A stretch of DNA of 64,000 bases from Bosea sp. BIWAKO-01 (lineage in GTDB: Bacteria; Pseudomonadota; Alphaproteobacteria; Rhizobiales; Beijerinckiaceae), in the NCBI RefSeq assembly GCF_001748145.1, contig NZ_BCQA01000001.1:558001-622000 (forward strand). Reading direction: 5' to 3'. Each line of letters begins with the position of its first letter. Within the stretch, counting starts at the first letter, position 1. A program made the position numbers and the translations under genes. Below, piece by piece: positions 32,545 through 41,616 of the stretch. The notes below the pieces were generated by a model. The model saw nothing but the letters and a program-made list of their open reading frames with translations, was not told the DNA's origin and ran no database searches.

Positions 32545-34137
32545 CTAGTAGATATCGGCCTGATAGCGTCCGGCCTTCTTCAGGGCACCGACATAGGCGA
32601 CCGCATCGTCGGCCGAGCGCTTGCCGTGCTCTGCCACGACATCGACGAGGGCGCGCTCGACATCCTTGGCCATGCGCTTGGCGTCGCCGCAGACATAGAA
32701 ATGCGCGCCCTCGTCCAGCCAGGCGAAGAGTTCGGCCCCACGCTCGCGCATGCGGTCCTGCACATAGATCTTCTCCCTGCCATCGCGCGACCAGGCGAGC
32801 GTCAAGCCGTGCAGGATGCCGTCCTGCTTCAGTTCGTTCAGTTCCTCCTCGTAGAAGAAATCGCTGGCCCGGCGCTGATGGCCGAAGAAGAGCCAATTCT
32901 TGCCCGGAGCCTTCGTCGCCTTGCGGTCCCGCAGGAATGCACGGAAGGGAGCAATGCCGGTGCCGGGGCCCACCATGATGACCGATATCCGCGGATCGGG
33001 TGGCAGGCCGAAGCCGTGAGCACGCTGGACATAGACCGGCACCCTGTCGCCGGGGCTGACACGTTCGGCGAGATAGGTCGAGGCGACGCCCCAGCGCGGC
33101 CGGTTGCCGATGGCATAGCGTACCGTGTCGACCGTCAGTGATATGCGCCCCGGCGTGTCGGTGAAGGACGACGAAATCGAGTAGAGCCGCGGCTGGAGAC
33201 CATCGAGAGCCTCGACAAAGGCCTCGGCAGAGAGCCGGGCCCTGGCGAATTTGTGCAGGGTTCCGAGCACGTCGAGCCGGTCGAGATCGCCGTCGGGGTC
33301 CTCGCCGGCGGCGAGGCGTTTGGCCGTCTGGCGTGTCTCGCCGCCCGTAACGTAGGAAATCAGCTGGAACAGTGCATCCGGCGCGGGCCCAAGCGCGACA
33401 TCGGCGATCAGCACCTCGCGCAGGGTCTTGCCGCCGATATCGGCGTCCGGCCGTGCGCCCAGAAGTCCGATCACGGCATCGACGAGACGCGGGTCATTGC
33501 CGGGGATGATGCCGAAGGCGTCGCCGACCACGTAGTCGAGCCCGCTTTCGGTCAGGTCGAACTCGACATGATAGGTCTCCTTCTCGGACCCCTCGCCGTT
33601 GAGCTTGCGACGCGAGAGGAAGGTGGCGAAGGCCGGGTTTTCGCGTGAGCGGCCTGCTGGACCGGCCGGAGCAGCGGGTATGGCGACCTCAGCCGGAATC
33701 CCGGCGGGCTCGCCGCCCGCCGTTTCCGTCAGTGCCTTGAGCATGCGCAAGGTGTCTTTGCCGCCAGGCGCGCAGAGGTTGAGCCGCGGCTCCTTGCCTT
33801 CGGCGATCGCGGCCGAATAGGTTTCGCAGACATAGCCGCACTGGCCGCAATCCTGCTGCGCCATCGCCGCGAAGAGCTTTCGCGGCAACGGCTTGCCCTC
33901 GGCGAGCTTCATCCGTTCGGCGATCTCCATGGCCGGGTCATGCCACGGGGCGCCGTCATCCTCCGCGCCACCGCTCATCAGGGCGGCATTCTCGGCTGTG
34001 GAGAGCGCCGTCACCCCGGCATTGTCGAGGGAAAGCAGGCCGGCGAAGAAACCGTTCAGCCAGGAGCGCTGCTCGTCGCTGAAGGGCGCTGTCTCCGGCA
34101 GGACCTGGACGAGCGGATTCCGCGTCTGCACGGTCAT
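32545..34137 (-). CDS. CysJ/FNR-type flavoprotein with N-terminal Fe-S motif, probable nitrite reductase electron donor
   Basis: 530 residues. It has the FAD-binding and NADP-binding halves of sulfite reductase alpha/ferredoxin reductase (PRLYSISSSF for FAD; VGPGTGIAPFRAFL and HFYVCGDAKRMAKDVE for NADPH) but no flavodoxin (FMN) domain. Instead residues 97-122 hold four cysteines (CGQCGYVC plus LNLCAPGG, C-x2-C-x3-C-x17-C), a likely [4Fe-4S] site. The ATG overlaps the nirA stop (ATGA), so the product probably passes NADPH electrons to NirA. A role with sulfite reductase is the alternative, but no cysI or other cys gene is present. Confidence 0.82.
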   Translation of the reverse strand: MTVQTRNPLVQVLPETAPFSDEQRSWLNGFFAGLLSLDNAGVTALSTAENAALMSGGAEDDGAPWHDPAMEIAERMKLAEGKPLPRKLFAAMAQQDCGQCGYVCETYSAAIAEGKEPRLNLCAPGGKDTLRMLKALTETAGGEPAGIPAEVAIPAAPAGPAGRSRENPAFATFLSRRKLNGEGSEKETYHVEFDLTESGLDYVVGDAFGIIPGNDPRLVDAVIGLLGARPDADIGGKTLREVLIADVALGPAPDALFQLISYVTGGETRQTAKRLAAGEDPDGDLDRLDVLGTLHKFARARLSAEAFVEALDGLQPRLYSISSSFTDTPGRISLTVDTVRYAIGNRPRWGVASTYLAERVSPGDRVPVYVQRAHGFGLPPDPRISVIMVGPGTGIAPFRAFLRDRKATKAPGKNWLFFGHQRRASDFFYEEELNELKQDGILHGLTLAWSRDGREKIYVQDRMRERGAELFAWLDEGAHFYVCGDAKRMAKDVERALVDVVAEHGKRSADDAVAYVGALKKAGRYQADIY

Positions 34138-35930
34138 GCATCATCTCCCGTGGCGTCGACCAGTTCCTTGAGCGCCGCGACCTCGTGGCGGCGGGCGAAG
34201 GCGACGAAGCTCTCGTCCGGCGAGGCGCGGTGCATCTGCCAGGTTCGCAGGATCCGCTCGACCAGCGCGGGCGCATCCTCAGCCCGCACATTCGCCTGGA
34301 AGTCGCGCGCCATGCCGCCCTCGACGCCATAGCCGCCGCCGACGAGAAGGTTGTATCCGGGTACGGTGTCGCCCTCCTCGTTGATGGGCACCTTGGCGCC
34401 GATCAGGCCGAGATCGCCGATATAGTGCTGGGCGCAGGAATGGTGGCAGCCCGTCAGATGGATATTGACCGGGGTCTCCAGTGTCAGGCGCCGGTCACAG
34501 TGTTCGGCGATAGCGAGCGCGTCCTCCTTGGTGTGGGCGGCCGCGAACTTGCAACCTGTCGCACCGGTGCAGGCAATCAGCCCGGCGCGGAGAACCGAGG
34601 TCTCGGCGGAGAGGCCGATCGCCTGAAGGTTGGCGAGGACGTCGTCGACCCTGCCATCCGGCACGCCGGAGATCAGCAGATTCTGCCAGACCGTCAGGCG
34701 AATATCGCCATCGCCACATTGCTGCGAGATCGCAGCGAGGACACGCATCTGCGCGGCCGTGAGCCTGCCGACCGGGAGCGCCACGCCGATCCAGTTCAAG
34801 CCGGGCTGGGCCTGGACATGGACGCCGATATGGGCGAGGCGGTCATAGACCGGGCGCGGCTTCACGAAGCCCGTCTCGACGCGGATCAGGGTGCGGCCGA
34901 GCTTTTCCTCAACCGCGGCGAGGAATTTGTCGAAGCCCCAGGCATCGAGCACATATTTCAACCTGGCTTTGGCGCGATTGGTGCGGTCGCCATTGTCGAT
35001 GAAGACGCGCACGATCGCCTCGGCCACTGCGACGGCATCGGACGGTGCGACAATGATCCCCGTGTCACGGGCGAGATCGTGGTGGCCGGTGATGCCGCCG
35101 AGCGCCAGCCTGTACCAGATGCCCGGCTCGACCGGCCGGCCCGCACAAGAAGCGCCCTCCCCGACCTCGACGGCCTGGAAACCGATATCGTTGGTGTCCT
35201 CCAGCGTCGCGATCGAGCCTGCACCGTCGAAGGCGACGTTGAACTTGCGCGGCAGGCCGTAAAGCGAGCGGTCGTTGAGGATGTGATGGTGCCAGGCCCG
35301 AGCATGGGGCCGGGTGTCGAGCAGTTCGAGCGGATCGATGCCGGCGGTCGCCGAGCCGGTGACGTTGCGGATATTGTCAGCGCCCGAGCCCTTGGCCGTC
35401 AGGCCGAGATCGGCGAGGCCTTCGAGCAGGAGCGGCGCGTTCTCGGCCGAAATCTCGCGAATCTGGAGATTGGCGCGGGTGGTGACGTGGCTGTAGCCAC
35501 CGCCATAGCGCTCGGCGAGATCGGCGACACCCTCGAGCTGCCAGGCCTTGAGGATACCGTTCGGGATCCGCAGGCGGCACATATAGCTGTTCTGCGCAGG
35601 CGCTACGTAAAACAGACCGTGATAGCGCCAGCGGAAGTTGTCCTCCGGTTTGGGATAGGTGCCGGAGGACGCCTGCTCCTTGAAGCGGGCATAGGCATCG
35701 AACGGATGCTCCGCCTGTTTCCATTTCTCCTGATCGACCAGCTTGCCTCCGGCCGCGACCGTGCGCGCCTGGGCCTCCCCATGCTCCTTGTCAGGCCCGG
35801 ACGGCGGCAAAGCACCGCCTTCACCCGCACCGCCGAGCGGGCCGAGCCCACGCGCCGCCCGCGCCGACTGCATGCCGCTCATGAAGCCTTCGAGATAGCG
35901 CTTCTGGTCCGGGGTGAAATCGTTGCTCAT
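34134..35930 (-). CDS. nirA: Assimilatory nitrite reductase NirA (siroheme, [4Fe-4S])
   Basis: 598 residues. It carries the two ferredoxin-like halves of the nitrite/sulfite reductase family, and the siroheme-[4Fe-4S] cysteines are visible as Cys454 and Cys460 (CTGATGC) and Cys495 and Cys499 (GCHHSCAQHYIGD). The siroheme-contact residues appear in SHVTTRANLQIREI and DNIRNVTGS. It reduces nitrite to ammonium with six electrons in the cytoplasm. It lies 13 bp after nrtD and overlaps the flavoprotein gene by 4 bp. The first ~60 residues are a low-complexity extension. Confidence 0.93.
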   Translation of the reverse strand: MSNDFTPDQKRYLEGFMSGMQSARAARGLGPLGGAGEGGALPPSGPDKEHGEAQARTVAAGGKLVDQEKWKQAEHPFDAYARFKEQASSGTYPKPEDNFRWRYHGLFYVAPAQNSYMCRLRIPNGILKAWQLEGVADLAERYGGGYSHVTTRANLQIREISAENAPLLLEGLADLGLTAKGSGADNIRNVTGSATAGIDPLELLDTRPHARAWHHHILNDRSLYGLPRKFNVAFDGAGSIATLEDTNDIGFQAVEVGEGASCAGRPVEPGIWYRLALGGITGHHDLARDTGIIVAPSDAVAVAEAIVRVFIDNGDRTNRAKARLKYVLDAWGFDKFLAAVEEKLGRTLIRVETGFVKPRPVYDRLAHIGVHVQAQPGLNWIGVALPVGRLTAAQMRVLAAISQQCGDGDIRLTVWQNLLISGVPDGRVDDVLANLQAIGLSAETSVLRAGLIACTGATGCKFAAAHTKEDALAIAEHCDRRLTLETPVNIHLTGCHHSCAQHYIGDLGLIGAKVPINEEGDTVPGYNLLVGGGYGVEGGMARDFQANVRAEDAPALVERILRTWQMHRASPDESFVAFARRHEVAALKELVDATGDDA

Positions 35931-35943
35931 CGCCGCACCCGAC

Positions 35944-36741
35944 TCACGCCGCCTCGACGAAGCGATGGCGCTCGTAGAGGAATTTCAGCACCGCCTCGCG
36001 TGCCGCGATATAGGTGCGGTCCGAAACCAGCTCGAGGCGCTTGCGCGGGCGCTCCAGCCTGACATCCAGGACCTCGCCGATGCGGGCCGAGGGGCCGTTG
36101 GTCATCATCACGATGCGGTCGGAGAGCAGCACGGCCTCATCGACGTCATGGGTGATCATGATCATGGTGTTGCCGAGCGCGGCATGGATCTGCATCACCG
36201 AATCCTGGAGATGTGCGCGCGTCAGAGCGTCGAGCGCACCAAAGGGCTCGTCGAGCAGCAGGATCTTGGGCTCCATGGCGAGGCCGCGGGCGATGCCGAC
36301 GCGCTGTTTCATGCCCCCGGAGATCTCAGCTGGACGCTTGTCCCGGGCATGCCCCATCTGGACGAGGTCGAGGTTGTGCATGATCCAGTCATGGCGCTCG
36401 CCGCGCGACTTCGAGCGCCCGAAAACCTTGTTCACGGCCAGAGCGACATTGTCGTAGACCGTGAGCCAGGGCAGCAGCGAGTGGTTCTGGAAGACCACCG
36501 CCCGCTCTGGACCGGGGTCGTTGACCTCCTTGTTCTCGAGCAGCACTGCGCCCGCGCTGACCGGCGTCAGGCCGGCGATGATGTTGAGCAGGGTCGACTT
36601 GCCGCAGCCGGAATGCCCGATGATCGAGACGAACTCGCCCTTGTCGATGACGAGATTGATGTCCTTCAACACCTCGGTCGTCGCCGCTCCGCGGCGGAAG
36701 CTTTTGTCGACATGGTCGATCTTCAGATAGGGCGTGCTCAT
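35944..36741 (-). CDS. nrtD: Nitrate ABC transporter ATP-binding protein NrtD
   Basis: 265 residues with Walker A GHSGCGKST (about 43-51), signature EISGGMKQRVGIARGL, Walker B KILLLDEPFGALD and switch histidine MITHDVDEAV. It belongs to the NrtD/SsuB/TauB group; assignment to nitrate follows from the operon. It lies 13 bp downstream of nrtB and 13 bp upstream of nirA. Together with NrtA and NrtB it imports nitrate (and possibly nitrite) against a gradient. Confidence 0.92.
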   Translation of the reverse strand: MSTPYLKIDHVDKSFRRGAATTEVLKDINLVIDKGEFVSIIGHSGCGKSTLLNIIAGLTPVSAGAVLLENKEVNDPGPERAVVFQNHSLLPWLTVYDNVALAVNKVFGRSKSRGERHDWIMHNLDLVQMGHARDKRPAEISGGMKQRVGIARGLAMEPKILLLDEPFGALDALTRAHLQDSVMQIHAALGNTMIMITHDVDEAVLLSDRIVMMTNGPSARIGEVLDVRLERPRKRLELVSDRTYIAAREAVLKFLYERHRFVEAA

Positions 36742-36754
36742 GGCGCGTTGCTCC

Positions 36755-37702
36755 TCAGTTCACCGCAGTGCCGCGGGTGACGATCGCGCCGATGGAGGCG
36801 ACCAGCCGGTCGAGGATGAAGCCGACCACGCCGATATAGACGAGCGCCACGATGATGTCGGAGAGGCGCGAGGAGTTCCACGCGTCCCAGATGAAGAAGC
36901 CGATGCCGACGCCGCCGGTCAGCATTTCGGCGGCCACGATGGCGAGCCATGACAGGCCGACGCCGATCCGGAGCCCGGTGAAGATGTAGGGCGCGGCGGA
37001 GGGCACCATGATCTTGTAGAAGAACTCGATCTGGTTCAGCCGCAGCACCTGCGCGACGTTGCGGTAATCCTGCGGGATGTTTCGGATGCCGACCGCAGTA
37101 TTAATGATCACCGGCCAGATCGCGGTGATGAAGATCACGAAGATCGCCGAAGGCTGGCTATCGCGGAAGGCTGCGAGCGAGAGCGGCAGCCAGGCCAGTG
37201 GCGGCACGGTGCGCAGAACCTGGAAGACGGGATCGAGCCCCCGCATCGCCCAGACCGACTGGCCGATCAGAGCCCCGACCAGCACGCCGACGACGGCTGC
37301 CAGACCAAAGCCGATCGCGACACGCTGGAGCGAAACCAGGATGCGCCAGCCGAGGCCGATATCCTGGGTGCCGGCCCAGTAGAACGGCTCGGTGATCAGG
37401 TCTTTCGCCTCCTCCCAGATCTTGGTGGGTGGTGGCAGCGAGGATTGTGGCCCCGACGCGGCGATCTGCCAGAACAGCAGGATCAGCGCGACCGTGACGA
37501 GCGGTGGCACGAGATTCTGCAGAATCGGCTTGAACCAGGACAGGACACGCTGCGCCACCGGCCTCGCCAGCACAGGCGGCAGGCTCACCACCTCCGCCTT
37601 CGCTGCAGGCAGGGCGACGACCTTCGCCTCTGTCGCATTTTTCAAGGCAGCCTGACCCATCTCGTCGCTCCTCTCGATGTCATCCACGATCGTGACGCTC
37701 AT
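36755..37702 (-). CDS. nrtB: Nitrate ABC transporter permease NrtB
   Basis: 315 residues with a charged N-terminal tail and about six membrane segments. The NrtB/SsuC-type EAA loop is visible as DYRNVAQVLRLNQIEFFYKI, and conserved blocks WLPLSLAAFRDSQPSAIFVIF and FIWDAWNSSRLSDIIVALV are typical of nitrate permeases. The start overlaps the nasA stop (ATGA), so the permease is coupled to nitrate reductase translation. Confidence 0.93.
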   Translation of the reverse strand: MSVTIVDDIERSDEMGQAALKNATEAKVVALPAAKAEVVSLPPVLARPVAQRVLSWFKPILQNLVPPLVTVALILLFWQIAASGPQSSLPPPTKIWEEAKDLITEPFYWAGTQDIGLGWRILVSLQRVAIGFGLAAVVGVLVGALIGQSVWAMRGLDPVFQVLRTVPPLAWLPLSLAAFRDSQPSAIFVIFITAIWPVIINTAVGIRNIPQDYRNVAQVLRLNQIEFFYKIMVPSAAPYIFTGLRIGVGLSWLAIVAAEMLTGGVGIGFFIWDAWNSSRLSDIIVALVYIGVVGFILDRLVASIGAIVTRGTAVN

Positions 37703-40395
37703 GCCGCCGCCTCACGGTTCCGGTTGCCGGCGATGCGCCGGATCTCCGGCAGGCAGGACCCGCAATTCGTGCCCGCCCGGAGCTCGCGGCCGATATCCTC
37801 GGCCGTGACGGCCGCGCCGCTCTCGAAGGCCGCGCGAATGGCGTTGAGACCAACGCCGAAACAGGCGCAGACGATCGGGCCGGCATCGGCTGCTCCGTCG
37901 AGCCTGCGCCCGGACAACAGGGCGAGCCGGTTCTCGGGCGCGTAATCGGGATCGGCGAATGCGAGCTTGACCGTGTCCCAGAGCGGTGCGCGATCGGCCG
38001 GGCCAGTGAACAGGGCCGCGATGAGCTTGCCGTCGCGGGTCACGGCGCAGCGATAGATACCAGCCTTGCGGTCGAGCATCTCGACGAGGCCATCCTCCCC
38101 AAAGGCGGCGCGGCAGTGGGCCATCAGGTCGTCGGGCGTGGCATCGGTCGCAAACAGCTTGCCCTGCCCGCCCTCGACTGCGACCGCAACCCACCAGCTT
38201 CCAGCAGGCAGCGCGACCTGATCGCGCGAGAGCATGAAACCGCGCGCGGCATAGCTGACGGAGGTAATCCGGGAGGGTGTCGCCTTCATTTCAGGCTGGC
38301 CGGAATAGGGGTCGCATAGCGGCTGGACGGCCGCACCGGTGCGGGCATGGGACGCCGTCTCGGCGGACCAGTGGATCGGCACGAAGAGCGAGCCTTCCTG
38401 GACGCCAGGATCGAGCGAGCTCTTGAGGGTGATAGCTCCGTGGCTGGTCTCGATGCGGGCGAAGCCGCCATCGGCAAGGCCGTAGCGGGCAGCGTCCGCC
38501 GGGTTCACGCAGACCGAGGGCTCGGCGATATGCGCGCTGAGCCTGGGGCTGAGCCCCGTGCGGGTCATCGTGTGCCAATGATCGCGGACGCGGCCGGTGT
38601 TGAGCAGGAACGGGTAATCCTCGCTGACAGCCGAGGCCAGGGCGGGCGTGGCCAGGGGCTTCAGGCTGGCGCGGCGATCCCTCGTGAAGAAGCCGCCCTC
38701 GGTGAAGAGACGTGCCGTGCCGCCTGGAAATTCCACCGGAACCGGCCATTGCACAGGCAGGAGAGCGTCATAGGCGCGCCGATCGAGCGTGGCATGTGCG
38801 CCGATGTCGAAATCGCGGCCGCCTTCGTTCTCGAAGGCCGATAGCGCGGCATGCTCGGCATAGATCTCGGACGGGCCGGAATAGGCGAAGGCCTCCGCGA
38901 AGCCGAGGCGCCTGGCGACCTCGCAGATGATCCACCAGTCCGGCCTGACCTCTCCTGGCAGCGGCAGGAAGGCCCGTTGGCGCGAGATGCGGCGTTCCGA
39001 ATTGGTGACGGTGCCGTCCTTCTCACCCCAGGCGGCGGCAGGAAGGATGAAGCTGGGCCCGGCGCGCAGGGTGTCGTTCGAGAGCACGTTCTCGGAGACG
39101 ATGAGGAGGTCGAGCGTCTTCATCGCCGAGAGAACCTGATCGGCCCGCGGCAGCGACACGGCGGGATTTGTCGCCATGACCCAGAGCGCCTTGATCCGCT
39201 TTTCGGCGACCGCATCGAGCATGGCGACCGCCTTCAGCCCCTCGTGGCGAGCCATCTGCGGCGCCTGCCAGAAGCGACGGACGCGGTCGATCTCGGTCGG
39301 GGAGTAGCCCATATGGGCAGCCAGCATGTTGGCGAGACCGCCGACCTCGCGCCCGCCCATGGCGTTGGGCTGCCCGGTCAACGAGAACGGACCGCAGCCC
39401 GGCCGGCCGATGCGGGCCGTTGCGAGATGGCAATGCAGGATCGCCGCGACCTTGTCGGTGCCCTGCGCCGACTGGTTGACGCCCTGGCTCCAGGCCGTCA
39501 CGACGGCAGGCGTACTCGCCCAGAGCTCGTAGAAGGCGGCGATCTCCGCAGCCGCGAGGCCGGTGCGGGCAGCGGCGGACGCGAGGTCGGGCGCGATCTC
39601 GCGCGCATTCGCCAGTGTCTCGGCGAAACCCGTGGTGTGGCGGGCGAGATAGGTCGTATCGGTCAGGCCGTGATCGACGAGGTGAACGAGCAGCCCTGCG
39701 AAGAGCACGCTGTCCGAGCCCGGCTTCAGGGCCAGGACGAGATCGGAATCCTCGGCGGTTGCGGTGACGCGGGGGTCGATGACCACGACCTTCGCGCCGC
39801 GCTCGGCCCGGTTCTGCTGAATGCGGCGGAACAGCACCGGATGACACCAGGCCGTGTTCGAGCCGACCAGCACGATCAGGTCGGCGCAATCCAGGTCCTC
39901 ATAGGAACCCGGCACCGTATCCGAGCCAAAGACTCGGCGCTGGCCGGCAACGGTCGAGGACATGCAAAGCCGCGAATTGGTGTCGACATGCGGCGAACCG
40001 ATGAAGCCCTTCATCAGCTTGTTGGCGACGTAATAGTCCTCGGTGAGGAGTTGGCCGGAGAGATAGAAGGCGATCGCATCGGGGCCGTGCTCGGCGATGA
40101 TGCCCTTCAGGCCGGCCGCGACCGCATCCAGCGCGACCTCCCAGGAAACCCGGTCGTAACCGCCTGACGCGTTGCGCCTCAGCGGGTGCAATACGCGTTT
40201 GCCCAGACCCAGCGTCTCGCCGAGTGCGGAGCCCTTGGAACAGAGCCTGCCGCGGTTCGCCTGATGGTTCGGGTCTCCAGCGATCGCCGCGCCACCTCTG
40301 CCGTCCGGTGTCGCCAGCACGCCGCAACCAACCCCGCAATAGGGGCAGGTGGTGAGGATCGGGCCGGAAGGGCAGAGCGGTGCGTCATGGCGCAT
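37699..40395 (-). CDS. nasA: Assimilatory nitrate reductase catalytic subunit NasA
   Basis: 898 residues from the ATG at 40395, 2 bp after the nasB stop; an upstream in-frame start is less likely. The N-terminal [4Fe-4S] motif TCPYCGVGCGV...LCSKGS precedes the molybdopterin (bis-MGD) domains (YLSGQLLTEDYYVANKLMKG, NSRLCMSSTVAG, VTAWSQGVNQSAQGTDK). The C-terminus is a bacterioferritin-associated-ferredoxin-like [2Fe-2S] domain (VCACFGVGLN...NCGSCLPEIRR), as in NasA of Klebsiella and rhizobia. It reduces nitrate to nitrite in the cytoplasm; electrons probably come from the NasB-type reductase upstream. Confidence 0.95.
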   Translation of the reverse strand: MRHDAPLCPSGPILTTCPYCGVGCGVLATPDGRGGAAIAGDPNHQANRGRLCSKGSALGETLGLGKRVLHPLRRNASGGYDRVSWEVALDAVAAGLKGIIAEHGPDAIAFYLSGQLLTEDYYVANKLMKGFIGSPHVDTNSRLCMSSTVAGQRRVFGSDTVPGSYEDLDCADLIVLVGSNTAWCHPVLFRRIQQNRAERGAKVVVIDPRVTATAEDSDLVLALKPGSDSVLFAGLLVHLVDHGLTDTTYLARHTTGFAETLANAREIAPDLASAAARTGLAAAEIAAFYELWASTPAVVTAWSQGVNQSAQGTDKVAAILHCHLATARIGRPGCGPFSLTGQPNAMGGREVGGLANMLAAHMGYSPTEIDRVRRFWQAPQMARHEGLKAVAMLDAVAEKRIKALWVMATNPAVSLPRADQVLSAMKTLDLLIVSENVLSNDTLRAGPSFILPAAAWGEKDGTVTNSERRISRQRAFLPLPGEVRPDWWIICEVARRLGFAEAFAYSGPSEIYAEHAALSAFENEGGRDFDIGAHATLDRRAYDALLPVQWPVPVEFPGGTARLFTEGGFFTRDRRASLKPLATPALASAVSEDYPFLLNTGRVRDHWHTMTRTGLSPRLSAHIAEPSVCVNPADAARYGLADGGFARIETSHGAITLKSSLDPGVQEGSLFVPIHWSAETASHARTGAAVQPLCDPYSGQPEMKATPSRITSVSYAARGFMLSRDQVALPAGSWWVAVAVEGGQGKLFATDATPDDLMAHCRAAFGEDGLVEMLDRKAGIYRCAVTRDGKLIAALFTGPADRAPLWDTVKLAFADPDYAPENRLALLSGRRLDGAADAGPIVCACFGVGLNAIRAAFESGAAVTAEDIGRELRAGTNCGSCLPEIRRIAGNRNREAAA

Positions 40396-40397
40396 GG

Positions 40398-41612
40398 TCA
40401 GGCGGCCTCCCTGACACAATAGGCTTCGCCGAAGGGCAGATCGGCGCGAATCGCTGTGATGTCCTGGCCCGACCGGATCAGGCCGAGATAGAACAGCGCC
40501 CCGCTCGTCTCCCCGACGAGGATGCAGCCGGCGAGCCGGCCTTCGCGCAGGACAAACTTGCGGTAGATTCCAGCGGCCCGGTCACGCAGCACGACGATCT
40601 CGTCATCCGCGCCGGCTTCAAAATCGCCCGCCGAGAATACGCCGACGCCACTGACCTTGAGATTGGTCGCCAGCAGCGAGCCGGCATAGCTCGCCTCCTT
40701 GCCGGTGAGATGCGCCGCCAGCACGCGAGCCTGCTCATAGGCAGGCTCGACCAGCCCGTAGACCTGTCCGCGATGCTCGGCGCATTCGCCGATGGCGAAG
40801 ATCGAGGCATCGGCGCTTGCCAGGCGATCATCGACGAGGATGCCGCGATTGACCGTCAGGCCGGCCGCCTTTGCCAGCTCCGCATTCGGGCGCACCCCGA
40901 TGGCGATGACAACGAGATCGGCCGGAACGACGGAACCGTCCGCAAGCTCGACGCCCTCGACCCGGTCTGTGCCGACAAAACCCCTGGTCGCAGCATTGAG
41001 GCGAATGGTGATGCCACGCTTGTTCATGGCATGGGCGAGCAAGCCAGCGCCCTCCGCATCGAGCTGGCGCTCCATCAGGCGGTCGACGAGATGCAGCACT
41101 GTCACCTTGCCGCCGGCCCGGGACAGGCCATAGGCCGCCTCGAGTCCGAGGAGCCCGCCGCCAATGACGACGATCCTCGCCCCCCGCTCGGCCTGGGCGC
41201 GCAGAGCCTCGACATCGGCCGTATCGCGGAAGGTCGCAATACCCGGCAGGCCAATGCCCGGGAATGGCGGCTTCAGCGGAGTCGAGCCCGTCGCGAGCAC
41301 GAGCCTGGCATAGGGCAGACAAAGCCCGCCTTCGAGCGTCACCGACTTCGCGGCCCTGTCGATGCTGGTGACCGCACGGCCGTAGAAGGTCGAGACGCCG
41401 CGCGCGCCCCACCAGGCCGCTGGCTTGAGTTCGATTTCGGGCACACCGATCTCGCCCGCCAGCAACGGCGAAAGCAGGACGCGATTATAGGCGAGCCGTG
41501 GCTCGGCACCGATCACGGCTATGGAATAGCGGCCGAGTGCGCGCTGGCTGAGCTCGTCGACCAACCGCGTCGCCGCCATTCCCTTGCCAACGATGACAAG
41601 CGGTTCCGCCAT
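40398..41612 (-). CDS. nasB: FAD-dependent NAD(P)H oxidoreductase, NasB type
   Basis: 404 residues from the ATG at 41612. Two Rossmann folds are visible: FAD-binding near the N-terminus (LVIVGKGMAATRLVDEL) and NAD(P)-binding (IVVIGGGLLGLEAAYGLS, about 147-164). The later FAIGECAEHRGQVYGLVEPAYEQA block contacts FAD. It equals the N-terminal part of NirB/rubredoxin reductase and lacks siroheme and BFD domains. It sits directly upstream of nasA (2-bp gap) and is therefore the likely electron donor to nitrate reductase. Position 4 bp downstream of nrtA shows tight operon packing. Confidence 0.88.
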   Translation of the reverse strand: MAEPLVIVGKGMAATRLVDELSQRALGRYSIAVIGAEPRLAYNRVLLSPLLAGEIGVPEIELKPAAWWGARGVSTFYGRAVTSIDRAAKSVTLEGGLCLPYARLVLATGSTPLKPPFPGIGLPGIATFRDTADVEALRAQAERGARIVVIGGGLLGLEAAYGLSRAGGKVTVLHLVDRLMERQLDAEGAGLLAHAMNKRGITIRLNAATRGFVGTDRVEGVELADGSVVPADLVVIAIGVRPNAELAKAAGLTVNRGILVDDRLASADASIFAIGECAEHRGQVYGLVEPAYEQARVLAAHLTGKEASYAGSLLATNLKVSGVGVFSAGDFEAGADDEIVVLRDRAAGIYRKFVLREGRLAGCILVGETSGALFYLGLIRSGQDITAIRADLPFGEAYCVREAA

Positions 41613-41616
41613 CGCC

